Assembly (NCBI RefSeq): GCF_016786325.1
Contig: NZ_JADWYU010000226.1
Span: forward strand, 1 to 47,408
DNA: 47,408 bases
Direction: 5' to 3'
Origin: Frankia nepalensis
Lineage (GTDB): Bacteria > Actinomycetota > Actinomycetes > Frankiales > Frankiaceae
This document shows positions 19,901 through 26,583 of the stretch, piece by piece. The position numbers and the translations under genes were made by a program. Every line of letters begins with the position of its first letter. The first letter of the stretch is position 1. The notes beneath the pieces were generated by a model. It did no database searches. It was not told where the DNA came from and saw nothing but the letters and a program-made list of their open reading frames with translations.

Positions 19901-22287
19901 CCGGCGCACACGTTGGCCCAGTACCGGTCGACGTCGGGCGCGCCGGGAAACACGCAGGCCATGCCCACGATCGCCACGTCCAGCGGACGGGCCGCCGGGC
20001 CGCCCGGCACGCCGTCCGCGCCGATGGTTCCGGGGACGGTCCGGCCGGCCTCGGCGTCGCCGCCCGCCGCGCGGCCGGTCGGCGCGTCATCCACCGGTCC
20101 GTCGGCTCCGGCCCCGGCCATGCCGCCAACCCCAGCCGTGCCACCAGCCCCGGCGGTGCCACCAGCCCCGCTGGGGCCACCAGCCCCGGCGGTTCCGGTG
20201 AGCGCGGCCGCGCGCCCGGCGAGCAGGGCGGTGGCGCCCTCGGTGACCTCGGTGTGCAGCGCGCCGACCGTGGTGGTCTCGGACCGCAGGGCCGCGACCT
20301 GGCCGAGCATGAACATCCCCTCCCGGCGCTGGACGTCCTCGTCGACGGTGACCAGCGCGTCGCCGTCGCGGCGCAGCCCACGGCTGGCGAGCCGGAGCCG
20401 GCCGAGGTTGAGCGCCTCCAGCTCGGCCCACGCCTCCCGCCGCGGCCGGCCCTCGGCCGCGAGCCGCTCCTTCGCCGCCCGGAACGTGGAGACGAACGGC
20501 GTGTCGGCGCAGCGGATGGCATGGCCGGGCGCGGTCTCCAGCAGCACGGTCCCCGAGCACTCGAGGGCCCGACGCTGGAACTCGGCGCCGATCGCGCCCG
20601 CCGTCACCGCCTCGTCGGTGAACAGGTAGGCCGAGCCCATGAGCACCCCCACCCGCGCGCCGCGTGCCGCCACACCCGCGGCGGCCGCCGCGACCATCGC
20701 CGCCGAGGTGGCGTCGTGCACGCCGCCGGCGAACAGCAGGTGCACCTTGGAAAGATCGAGGCCCCGGTCGCCGGCGGCGAGCAGGACGGCGATCTGCGCC
20801 TCCCAGAGCGGGAAGCTCGCCCGGGGCCCGACGTGGCCGCCGCACTCACGGCCCTCGAAGACGAACTTGCGGGCGCCCTCGGCGAGGAAACGCTCGAGCA
20901 GGCCGGGGGAGGGCACATGCAGGAACGTGTCGATCCCGGCGGCCTCCAGCGCGGCCGCCTGCGCCGGCCGCCCGCCCGCGATCAGCGCGGACGGTGGCCG
21001 GGCAGCGCGCACGGCGGCGAGCTGGGCCGCCCGCAGGTCCGGCGGCGCGAAGCCGAGCAGCCCGACGCCCCACGGCGCGTCGCCGAGCAGCCTGGCCGTC
21101 TCGGCCAGCAGCCGCTCGACCTCGGGGCCGCTCATCAGCGCGAGCGCGAGGAACGGCAGCGCTCCGCCGTCGGCGACCGCGCGCGCGAACGCCGGCTGGT
21201 CGCTGACTCGCGTCATCGGCCCCTGCGCGACCGGGAAACGCAGCCCCCGGTCGGCGGCGAACGCGGCGCCGGGCGCGAGCGGGCGCAGGTCGGCGGCCGT
21301 CGCGACGCCGTCGCGGATCGCCGCCCGGACGGCCCGGATGACCCCGGCGGCGTTGTGGTGGGCCGCCGCGAGCGGCCGGGCGAACGCCCCGTCCTGCCCG
21401 ACCGGCAGGAGCTCCTCCCGCAGGTCCCGCGCCCCCAGCCGTCCCGCGACCTCGACGGCGGTGGCGGTGCCGACGAGGCTGGCCACGGGCAGGTCGGGGC
21501 GGGTGAAGACCCGGTGGCCGGCGAGCAGCGCCGTCTCACCGCCGTCCATCGCCCGCAGCACGCCCGCGACCGCGGGGGCGAGCTCCACCTCGTCGACGAG
21601 GGCGAGCTGGGCGTCCAGCACGACGCCGGCGGCGCCACCGGCCATGGCGGCCGCGGCCGTGGCCGGCCCGATCCCGCCGGCGGCCCAGATCGGCCGCCGG
21701 CGCGCGGTGGCGTCGGCGAGCAGGTGCTGCAGGAGGCTGAACGTGGTGAGGTCGCCGACCCGGCCTCCTCCCTCGTTGCCGCGGGCGACCAGCCCGTCCG
21801 CGCCCGCCACCACGGCTACGCGCGCCTCGGCGACGCCGGTGACCTCGACCAGTACGCGTCGCCGCCCGCCTCCGGAGGCGGCCTCGACGGTCCAACGGGC
21901 GTCCACCAGCTCGACGGCGTCTACGTTGACCGTGTCGGCCTCAACCATGGCGGCCTCAACCGTGTCGCCGGCGCCCGTCGTGGCGGCGGCCGGCGGGAGA
22001 CCAATGAGCAGGACCGTGTCGACGCCGTCGGGAAGCGACTCGGGGCCGAGCGGGCAGCCGTACCCGACACGCACGCCGTACCCGCCGACGCTGGGCCCGC
22101 CCCGGCCGCGCGGGGCGCACCATCGTTCGGCGTCCGCGAGGGCGGCCAGCGCCTCGCGGCGGTCGCGGCCCAGGTCGAGGACGCCGAGCGCTCCCGCCCG
22201 GCGCGCCGCCGCCACCAGATGGGGGAGAGGCAGCCCGAAAGGTGTCACGACCACGACGGCGTCCCGCCCGAGCTCGTTGGTGATCAT
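13969..22287 (-). CDS. Pfa-like type I PKS: ER-like x2, KS, AT, ACP, KR
   Basis: This 2,772-residue multidomain enzyme has two FMN TIM-barrel (nitronate monooxygenase/PfaD-type enoyl reductase) domains at the N terminus: about 5-300, with ARGNEGGGRVG, and about 330-620, with EGRECGGHVGP. KS (about 766-1245) has active Cys near 994 in VDAACGSS, then EAHATGT and GHTKCAAG. AT (about 1390-1720) has the Ser near 1488 in GHSYGE. A single ACP has its Ser near 2125 in DLSIDSIKR, the PUFA-synthase-type motif. KR (about 2250-2720) has LTGGARGI and the catalytic Ser/Tyr in LFGSVAG and ADYAAAND. Such synthases build reduced or polyene acyl chains iteratively. The ATG at 22287 has GAGGGG five bases before it. 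Extending to 22485 would translate through the iron box. The DH and PPTase lie on the downstream, translationally coupled gene. Product unknown. Confidence 0.9.
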   Translation of the reverse strand: MITNELGRDAVVVVTPFGLPLPHLVAAARRAGALGVLDLGRDRREALAALADAERWCAPRGRGGPSVGGYGVRVGYGCPLGPESLPDGVDTVLLIGLPPAAATTGAGDTVEAAMVEADTVNVDAVELVDARWTVEAASGGGRRRVLVEVTGVAEARVAVVAGADGLVARGNEGGGRVGDLTTFSLLQHLLADATARRRPIWAAGGIGPATAAAAMAGGAAGVVLDAQLALVDEVELAPAVAGVLRAMDGGETALLAGHRVFTRPDLPVASLVGTATAVEVAGRLGARDLREELLPVGQDGAFARPLAAAHHNAAGVIRAVRAAIRDGVATAADLRPLAPGAAFAADRGLRFPVAQGPMTRVSDQPAFARAVADGGALPFLALALMSGPEVERLLAETARLLGDAPWGVGLLGFAPPDLRAAQLAAVRAARPPSALIAGGRPAQAAALEAAGIDTFLHVPSPGLLERFLAEGARKFVFEGRECGGHVGPRASFPLWEAQIAVLLAAGDRGLDLSKVHLLFAGGVHDATSAAMVAAAAAGVAARGARVGVLMGSAYLFTDEAVTAGAIGAEFQRRALECSGTVLLETAPGHAIRCADTPFVSTFRAAKERLAAEGRPRREAWAELEALNLGRLRLASRGLRRDGDALVTVDEDVQRREGMFMLGQVAALRSETTTVGALHTEVTEGATALLAGRAAALTGTAGAGGPSGAGGTAGAGGTAGVGGMAGAGADGPVDDAPTGRAAGGDAEAGRTVPGTIGADGVPGGPAARPLDVAIVGMACVFPGAPDVDRYWANVCAGRDSVTEVPRDRWDADQFYAEPAADPRERATRAAAAAMAGRIEVPSKWGGFLEPIPFDALRYGIPPRSLASIDTAQLLALEVAARALEDAGYDPGDGGGPPARPAGAAVGMPEPRRRRPFDRARASVIFGAESGADLTTAYSFRSAYASLFGATPAGLDAQLPTLTEDSFPGMLANVIAGRVANRLDLGGLNQTVDAACGSSLAAVDAACKELLTGAADLVVCGGVDTHNSIHDFLLFSSVHALSPSGRSRGFDAAADGIALGEGVAVVILKRLADAERDGDRILAVIKSVAASSDGRALGMTAPRREGQVLALRRAYERAGISPTRVGVLEAHATGTVVGDRTELTALTEVFTAAGAAPGSCSVGSVKSQIGHTKCAAGLAGMIKVVQALRTGVRPPTAHLTAPNSYWDAETSPFYFDTEVRPWAAAPADRFAGVSAFGFGGTNFHAVLAAYDGVPEPAHGLDEWPAELFVIRAADRAGALAALDTLGRLAAANDAAARPWRLRDLAAATTTAAGQRGGGPVALAFVVDDLDALPAALTRARSLRTDPRAGLFVADAAASGPDGAADGSGAPDGSGVPDSSGVPDSSGVPPVAGGGPESVAFLFPGQGSQRPGMLADLFVAFPRLRRLLDHGAVDPATLFGPAALDPSSRSRQRAAVTDTRVAQPALGVAGLAVAQILAGLGVRAGHTAGHSYGELVALAVAGAFDEATLLDLSVRRGAAVVRAAGHAAGATPHDRAGATPDDATPADATPDDAVPARDPGAMAAVAASAARVAAVLGGLLAAGNAGTGRDARRAGAGDDAHDGTRGDAPDWGTVVLANDNAPEQTVVSGPTAAVERAERLLADAGLRAMRLPVACAFHSPVVAGAAGELAEALATAEVRAPGGRVWSNTTAAPYPDGPDEVRALLARQVAEPVRFVAMIEAMYAAGARVFVEAGPGRVLSGLVGKILADRPHWAVACDVAGENGVRRLLLALAELAAAGVEMDVAPLFAGRRIRPVDPAATPTAPGWFVDGAFVRGADGRPLPGGLRAGDQPPLAPPAFRVTPAGTDAPVPAVPGEGLTAASGASTAPRGAETGTTRTDTTRTMGTENGMAAGVGYGPDGHRAAGYGYEASPNGHGQAVSSVGLPSVGLPVAGGQPGSPTRTPLDEVVLGYQEFARQLLASQHELVMRYLDAAAPRAHHTPVTPAPNDWAPAARDAAGWAAPVPAAYHATAGGERPAGPEAGLWAPPAAALQPTPTAPPTGPDAPEATVAGGVPAAGRAEPVGRTQPAPAGPVAPGPEPADGPGPAGATLEADQVMASVLELIAERTGYPAHMLDPDLDLEADLSIDSIKRVEILAALGDRLGLASDGADGGGDGAGGVDESVVEELAELRTVRGIVTQLVERLAATGPAAAVPVPPAPVPLAPAGGPSPTANPRIALAEPVPSPPVAGPVRIVETGGATPDTGQGLSRFTVTWAEIAPADPTGPALLDGARVLVLHDAHAAGQPGGPAGPAALLAELVAGLGRRGATVTRLAVPDPGPAAAAAVGAALATGAGADGVVWLLPAPPSGDLLPRAFELVRAIALAGGVRLLLVGAAGAPLGLAGLTRALGHELDALVRLVDLGGDDHGEPAAEPAGTMAAWLLAELADTAGPSTVRYRHGRRLTTRLVPADHAPGLADLPDGLARLGLGPESVVLLTGGARGITARVALALAEATGCAVELLGRSPEPVGRPDPLTASAPDARSLRRLLVESGLRRPSEVEGRVARVLADREIRVTLDALSRRAASVRYHQVDVRDAAAVRAVVDGVYARHGRLDGVVHGAGLVEDRLLRDKTAESFARVYETKVAGARALAAAARPGLRFLALFGSVAGVFGNRGQADYAAANDALDTLAAAWATRFPDSRVVAIDWGPWRSAPLGDIGPGGGPGGGMVSPELEREYARRGVGLIDPTAGVAACLREIAFAAPAPAAIHPPAPAAGLAAPAQVVYLTGDPEAFGA
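16508..16537 (-). repeat. Two 15-bp tandem repeats in the AT-ACP linker
   Basis: GGGAGCCCCACCGAC occurs twice in a row and encodes SVGLPSVGLP in the disordered linker between AT and ACP of the PKS. A second pair, 15-bp units at about 16648-16677, encodes TRTDTTRT in the same linker. Confidence 0.85.
17639..17683 (-). repeat. Three 15-bp tandem repeats inside the PKS AT domain
   Basis: Units at 17639-17653, 17654-17668 and 17669-17683 differ by two bases in the middle copy (GTC to AGC) and encode a DATPD-type repeat in an AT-domain surface loop just after the region following GHSYGE. Confidence 0.9.
18131..18202 (-). repeat. Four 18-bp tandem repeats in the KS-AT linker
   Basis: Units of the type GGTACCCCTGAGCTGTCC occur at 18131-18148, 18149-18166, 18167-18184 and 18185-18202. 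The first two are identical and the last two carry one or two changes. They encode GVPDSS/GAPDGS hexapeptides just before the AT domain of the PKS. Confidence 0.95.
20123..20194 (-). repeat. Four 18-bp tandem repeats in the ER-KS linker
   Basis: Units related to CCACCAGCCCCGGCGGTG occupy 20123-20140, 20141-20158, 20159-20176 and 20177-20194. They encode a GAGGTA-type repeat in the linker between the second FMN domain and KS. Confidence 0.9.
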
Positions 22288-22398
22288 CTCCACCCCTCGG
22301 TGCCCGGCGGCGACCGGCCCCGGTGGGTCAGGACCGCCGGCGTCCGGAACGCGCCCACATGTCGGGACGCGGCTGGTCGACCGGCCGGCTCCGGAAAT

Positions 22399-22417
22399 TT
22401 TGGTTTTCCTAACCTTA
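22399..22417 (-). promoter_or_regulatory. Candidate iron box upstream of the Pfa-like PKS
   Basis: Read on the minus strand, TAAGGTTAGGAAAACCAAA matches 15 of 19 positions of TTAGGTTAGGCTAACCTAA, keeping both AGGTTAGG and AACC. It lies about 112 bp before the PKS start codon in an AT-rich patch within a very GC-rich region, the expected place for a promoter. It suggests that the PKS operon is repressed by an IdeR/DmdR-type regulator when iron is plentiful. Confidence 0.65.
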
Positions 22418-22618
22418 ACGCCCAGCTCGGACGCGTCCCGACCTCTCGTCCCACGTGACCGGCGCCTCACCGGGGCCTCGGGCACCCCGCGTCAGCGAGG
22501 AGAAACTCCCGGTCGTGATCTGGCGGGCTGGCGCGGCTCATGATCGCTGAATGCTTGTGGAACCGACCCGGAATTCCCAACTCGCGAGGACCATTTCCGC
22601 AAGCACCAAGCTTGATGA

Positions 22619-23617
22619 TCAGAGCGAGTTAGGCAAGTCAGCCAAGGTGGCCCGGATGGTCTCGATGATCCAGGACGGGCGGCGCTCGAGATCTGACCAG
22701 GTGACCCGAACGACGCGCCAGCCGCGCCGGGCGAGCTCGTTCTGGCGGTACCGGTCGGCCAGCACGGCGTCGGGCCGCCCATGGAACCGCGCGCCATCGG
22801 CCTCGAGGTAGACCTTCTTGTCGGGCCAGCCAAAGTCGACGTGAGCGACGAGGGTGCCGTTGTCGATGACCGCATACTGGGGTTCGCCGGGCGTGACACC
22901 GTGGTCCAGAAGCAGTAGCCGTACTCGGGTCTCCAGCACGGACTGGGCCCGGCCGTCGGCAAGGTTCCACCAGGCGGCGACCCGACGAGACCCCTGGCGG
23001 CCGAAGGTCAGTGCCTTGGCCTCAGTGAGATCGCTGAGCCGCCTGGAGCCCAGGGCGGCGTCCATCAAGGCAACCGCTTCGGCTCTGCCGGGCGCCGTGA
23101 GTACCAGATCCGCGACCGTCCGGGCCGGCGAGGTGACAGGCAGGCCAGCAAGGTTCACGACCTGCCCAGCCGGGCTGCTTCCCCAGTGCAACCTGACACC
23201 GCGAACCGGTTGTGCCCTGGCGGCATCCCGGGGCATCAACAGGTGGATCGGCTCGTCGTCGGCCGGAGCGTCGAGCCCAGCAAACCGGTGGAGTCGCGCG
23301 GCGGTGATCCCGTAGACGACGGCCCACGGCCGGCCTACGAGCGCGGCGCGCGCACGCGCCCGCAGCCGCGCCGCGCCGGGTACCAGGTAGCAACCGCGCG
23401 CGACCGGAGTGAACCAGCCGCGCCTGACCAGCGTGCGCAGATTACTCTGTGTCAGACCGACGGACTTGGTCTGCGCGACGGTGATCATCCCGTCCTGGGT
23501 TCGAGCGATTCGCACCGCGTCGCGGTACCCATCGGGCACACTCAACACCCGCCCGGGAGCGTCGCGAGCCGCTGGAGCTTTCCCTGAGTGCCCAGATGGG
23601 CCACGGGATGTCGACAT
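22619..23617 (-). CDS. AbiEi-type HTH plus DUF559-like nuclease-fold protein
   Basis: This protein is about 332 residues from the chosen start. The N-terminal part (about 38-85) resembles the AbiEi antitoxin winged helix: ARTQDGMITVAQTKSVGL, then RRGWFTPVARGCYLVPG. The C-terminal part resembles DUF559/Vsr-like restriction-fold proteins: AHVDFGWPDKKVYLEADG, then DRYRQNELARRGWRVVRVTW, giving a D...ExD-type acidic pattern followed by a conserved GW. Such fusions are common in actinomycetes; a nuclease or antitoxin role is inferred from family only. No cognate AbiEii toxin is adjacent. The start is uncertain: ATG 23617 has no clear ribosome site, and a start near GMITVAQ is also possible. Confidence 0.6.
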   Translation of the reverse strand: MSTSRGPSGHSGKAPAARDAPGRVLSVPDGYRDAVRIARTQDGMITVAQTKSVGLTQSNLRTLVRRGWFTPVARGCYLVPGAARLRARARAALVGRPWAVVYGITAARLHRFAGLDAPADDEPIHLLMPRDAARAQPVRGVRLHWGSSPAGQVVNLAGLPVTSPARTVADLVLTAPGRAEAVALMDAALGSRRLSDLTEAKALTFGRQGSRRVAAWWNLADGRAQSVLETRVRLLLLDHGVTPGEPQYAVIDNGTLVAHVDFGWPDKKVYLEADGARFHGRPDAVLADRYRQNELARRGWRVVRVTWSDLERRPSWIIETIRATLADLPNSL

Positions 23618-24100
23618 GGGGGACGCGTCCGGCCCATGCGTCGCCTCCGAGACCGCCGCGTGTCGCGACGGGGCCGTGCCTTCCCGGGCTCCTGGGCCAG
23701 GTGCCGAGCGGCCGGATCTGGTCGATCTTGAGTGGGCGCCATCCACACCCTGACTGTGGCGTCCGCGCCGACCACGCGCCAACGCGATTGATGTAGCCGT
23801 GGACAACCGTCGCCCGTCCACAGATCTGTATCCGTAGCTGCCAGGAACCCGGTCACGGGATAAGATGAAGCCTTTGAAGATTTTGGATCGTGCTGAGAAG
23901 CGTGCCACGACCGGCGGGCCAGGACGCCGGAGTGCCTACCCGCGAAACTTCCCCTCCGTCGGCCAGTCGGTCCGTCGGCCACCGGTGCTGGTATCTGGTC
24001 TCGCCCGCGAGGTCACCTTCGGCGGGAAGCGAGATGTTCGGATTTTTCTGGGCGCGGGGGTCGGCGCGGTTCTGTCGACGAGTGATCATTTCCGGGCGGA
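23618..24100. other. Intergenic stretch between the two defence-like genes
   Basis: I see no convincing gene in these 483 bp. The right half (about 23850-24100) is visibly richer in A/T than the flanks and probably carries the promoter of the AbiEi/DUF559-like gene or the tail of acquired DNA. A small inverted repeat (GTGGAC/GTCCAC) lies near 23799-23821. Confidence 0.4.
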
Positions 24101-25300
24101 TCAAAGCTGTGGAGGATCGCCCCCCGCTTCGTCGGAGATTGCCTGCATCTCCAGGTCAAGGGAGCGCTCCGCGGAGTCCAGGAGCTGGTGGTAGGTGACA
24201 ACCTGAACGCGACTTAGGTGGCTGTTGAACGTGCGCAGCACCTCTAGTGTGAGCTCTCTGTCGTCACGCGGGGCGGGATCTCCGATGACCACTGTGCCAC
24301 CGCATCGGCGAGTGTCAATTCCCACTCTCCTCAGTATGTCGTCGCGGTTCTCGTCCAGCATCCGTAGGTATCCGATCACCTGGTTGACCGCGTCATTCAC
24401 AGGTGCGGTGACGGTGGTGACGTGGGGACGGTAGCGTTTGGTCGTGGGGGTTGCCGGACCCTTGAGTTCAATGATATGGAGAACGCCTCCTGGGAGAAGT
24501 AGTGGCAGGTCGATCTCTATCTGCGGGAGCAGACGGCGACGCCTCTCCTCGCCCACGAACGTTCCACCGAAGATCCACCAGTTCCCACGTAACGCCTTCT
24601 GCAGGTCGGTCTCGGTGGCAGTCGACGAGTCGGCCAGATCGCGGATCTCCCTGATCTTGTTCCGTCGCAGGGAGACTATGGCGCCCTGGAGCAGCAGCTC
24701 TGGGGAACAGAAGCCAGGTGGCTGGTCTGTGACCATCTCGTCCAGTTGGCCGGTCGTACTTAGGCCGTCAGTCTTCTTGAACATGTCGTAAACGGCGTGC
24801 ATGGCCCAGTCCACGCTGAGCGGCGCGACGCGGTAACGGCCAGATTCTCTGTCCTCGAGAACCCTGAGGGAGCGCGTTGACAGAATCTCGAAGTATCGGC
24901 GTAGGTCCGCTGTGGTCGCGGACGGGTTCTCATCGAGGAAGTCGTCTATCCAGGTGAGAGTGAGTTGCTGTGCTCCGGAAAGTATTAGCGCCATGAGTTC
25001 CGTGCGGCGGTGATGCCTCGTGAGAGTTCCGTGCTTCGCCTCGAAGTCGTCAACAAAGATCTTCCCGGTGGCGTAGTCGAGCGCGTCGACGAGACTCTCC
25101 GATGTTGAGCGGTCGCCGCATTCGTCTGCCTGCCCGATCGCGAATCTGAGAAGTTCAAGAAGTTGGCGTCCGCCACGGTACGGACTCCGCTCGCCGACAT
25201 GGTCGAGCACGTCTGAAATTGCTGGAACTGCTTCCCGGTGAGCCGATATCGCAACTTTCTCGAGGAAACGTCTTAGAGTGGAGTCCGATCGAACGGCCAT
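24101..25300 (-). CDS. sduA: Shedu (SduA, DUF4263) anti-phage nuclease
   Basis: This 399-residue protein's C-terminal half (about 230-345) has the Shedu/DUF4263 pattern: LQKALRGNWWIFGGTF, then Asp264 in IEIDLPLLL, the ExK motif at Glu278/Lys280 in IIELKGP, and AVNQVIGYL (304-312), which together make a PD-(D/E)xK nuclease core. The N-terminal 220 residues are helical and not recognisable; in Shedu proteins this part varies and is thought to sense infection. One-gene Shedu systems of this length are known to block phage. GC is clearly lower than in the neighbours (hand count of three 60-base lines: 38, 39 and 40 G/C, against 50 in a sampled NRPS line), pointing to acquisition. The gene has no partner in the same operon except possibly the downstream AbiEi/DUF559-like gene. 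Confidence 0.8.
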   Translation of the reverse strand: MAVRSDSTLRRFLEKVAISAHREAVPAISDVLDHVGERSPYRGGRQLLELLRFAIGQADECGDRSTSESLVDALDYATGKIFVDDFEAKHGTLTRHHRRTELMALILSGAQQLTLTWIDDFLDENPSATTADLRRYFEILSTRSLRVLEDRESGRYRVAPLSVDWAMHAVYDMFKKTDGLSTTGQLDEMVTDQPPGFCSPELLLQGAIVSLRRNKIREIRDLADSSTATETDLQKALRGNWWIFGGTFVGEERRRRLLPQIEIDLPLLLPGGVLHIIELKGPATPTTKRYRPHVTTVTAPVNDAVNQVIGYLRMLDENRDDILRRVGIDTRRCGGTVVIGDPAPRDDRELTLEVLRTFNSHLSRVQVVTYHQLLDSAERSLDLEMQAISDEAGGDPPQL

Positions 25301-25614
25301 TTCTCTCCGAGTGTTGGGGTGATCGCGGCCGGACCTCGTCAGCTTCGCGTCAAACGGGGAGTTTAGGCCACTGCGGTCGGCATCAGCCGACGCCCCCTAC
25401 GCCATCCCCGGAAGGGCGCGGAGACCTGACATAAGACTGGTCGGTGCGCGATACCGGCCATCACGGAGCCGGGTCCCAGCGTGCCGGTCCGGCCTTCAGC
25501 CCCGGAGGAGTCGGCAGTGGAACGGAGGACGCCGCCGGGGGTGATCGCGATGTGCCTGCGAAAACAGTGCGGTACGACGCTGGGCGCCTGACGGGTTCCG
25601 CAAGTATCTGGTGA
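25301..25614. other. Intergenic region between Shedu and the siderophore importer
   Basis: No gene, strong hairpin or iron box is visible in these 314 bp. It must contain the Shedu promoter (minus strand) and the end of the importer transcript. It marks the right edge of the lower-GC segment. Confidence 0.45.
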
Positions 25615-26574
25615 TCATGAATTTTGTTGGTTCGGCTCGGTGGCGTGGTGGCGGCCGATGGGGATGACCATGGGGGTGGCGGTGACGGGGTCCGGGTGGA
25701 CCTGGCAGCGCAGGTCGAAGACCTGCTCGACCAACTCGGCGGTGAGGACCGCGGTGGGCGGGCCCTGGGCGACGATGCGGCCGTCCTTCATCGCGATCAG
25801 GTGGTCGGCGTAGCGGCAGGCCTGGTTGACGTCGTGCAGGACCATGACGACGGTCAGCGCCTCGCGGCGGTTCAGGTCGACGATGAGGTCGAGGACGTCG
25901 ATCTGGTGGGCCAGGTCGAGGAACGTCGTCGGCTCGTCGAGCAGCAGCAGCGGGGTGCGCTGCGCGACCGCCATCGAGATCCAGGCCCGCTGGCGCTGCC
26001 CGCCGGACAGCTCGTCGACCGCGCGGTCGGCGTGCTCCAGCATGTTGGTGGCCCGCAGCGCGTCGGTGACCGCCTCCTCGTCGGCCCGCGACCACTGCCG
26101 CCACCAGGTCTGGTGCGGTGAGCGGCCCCGGCCGACCAGGTCGATGACGGTGAGCCCCTCGGGGGCGACGGGCGACTGCGGCAGGATGCCGAGCCGGCGG
26201 GCCACCTGCCGCGTCGGCATCGACCGGATGGCCTTCCCGTCGAGGGTGACCGTGCCCGCCCGGGGGTTCAGCAGCCGGCCGAGCGCGCGCAGCAGGGTCG
26301 ACTTGCCGCAGGCGTTCGCGCCGACGATGACGCTGATCCGGCCCGGCGGGACCACCAGGTCGAGCCCGTCGACCACGACCCGGTCGTCGTATCCGAGCCG
26401 CAGCCCGCTGGCCGCGAGCTCTGGCAGGCCGTCGGTGCCCGCGGCGGCCCGACCGGTCATGTCGGTCACCGCCGGGGCGGAGGCGACCGCGTCGGAGGTG
26501 GCCGCGTCGGAGGTGGCCGTCCTGGGGGCGGTCGCGGCGGCGGCGGTCGTCTCGGCGGTCGTTTCGGTCGCCAT
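25615..26574 (-). CDS. FecE/FepC-type siderophore ABC transporter ATPase
   Basis: This 319-residue ATPase has Walker A GANACGKST (residues 85-93), the Q-loop LPQSP (131-135), signature LSGGQRQRAW (189-198), Walker B LLLLDEPTTFLDL (about 209-221) and the switch His in VMVLHDVNQ. It belongs to the iron-siderophore/B12 importer class and would power the FecCD permease encoded just upstream (9-bp gap). The first 50 residues are a low-complexity Ala/Thr extension that contains a repeated TSDA peptide. It is the last gene of the minus-strand operon that starts at the iron-box promoter near 28943. Confidence 0.95.
   Translation of the reverse strand: MATETTAETTAAAATAPRTATSDAATSDAVASAPAVTDMTGRAAAGTDGLPELAASGLRLGYDDRVVVDGLDLVVPPGRISVIVGANACGKSTLLRALGRLLNPRAGTVTLDGKAIRSMPTRQVARRLGILPQSPVAPEGLTVIDLVGRGRSPHQTWWRQWSRADEEAVTDALRATNMLEHADRAVDELSGGQRQRAWISMAVAQRTPLLLLDEPTTFLDLAHQIDVLDLIVDLNRREALTVVMVLHDVNQACRYADHLIAMKDGRIVAQGPPTAVLTAELVEQVFDLRCQVHPDPVTATPMVIPIGRHHATEPNQQNS
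26489..26518 (-). repeat. Two perfect 15-bp repeats in the ATPase N-terminal extension
   Basis: GCGTCGGAGGTGGCC occurs at 26489-26503 and 26504-26518 and encodes the doubled TSDA segment. It shows that the in-frame micro-repeats are not limited to the megasynthases. Confidence 0.9.
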
Positions 26575-26583
26575 GGTCGGTCG

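Noticed and set aside
22288-22485. N-terminal extension of the PKS to the ATG at 22485
   Set aside because: It would place the iron box inside the coding region and adds a basic low-complexity tail; ATG 22287 has a good ribosome site.
22394-25634. Similar AAATTTTGGTT-like words near both ends of the defence insert as attachment repeats
   Set aside because: The match is short and imperfect and the left copy is part of the iron box; no integrase or tRNA is nearby.
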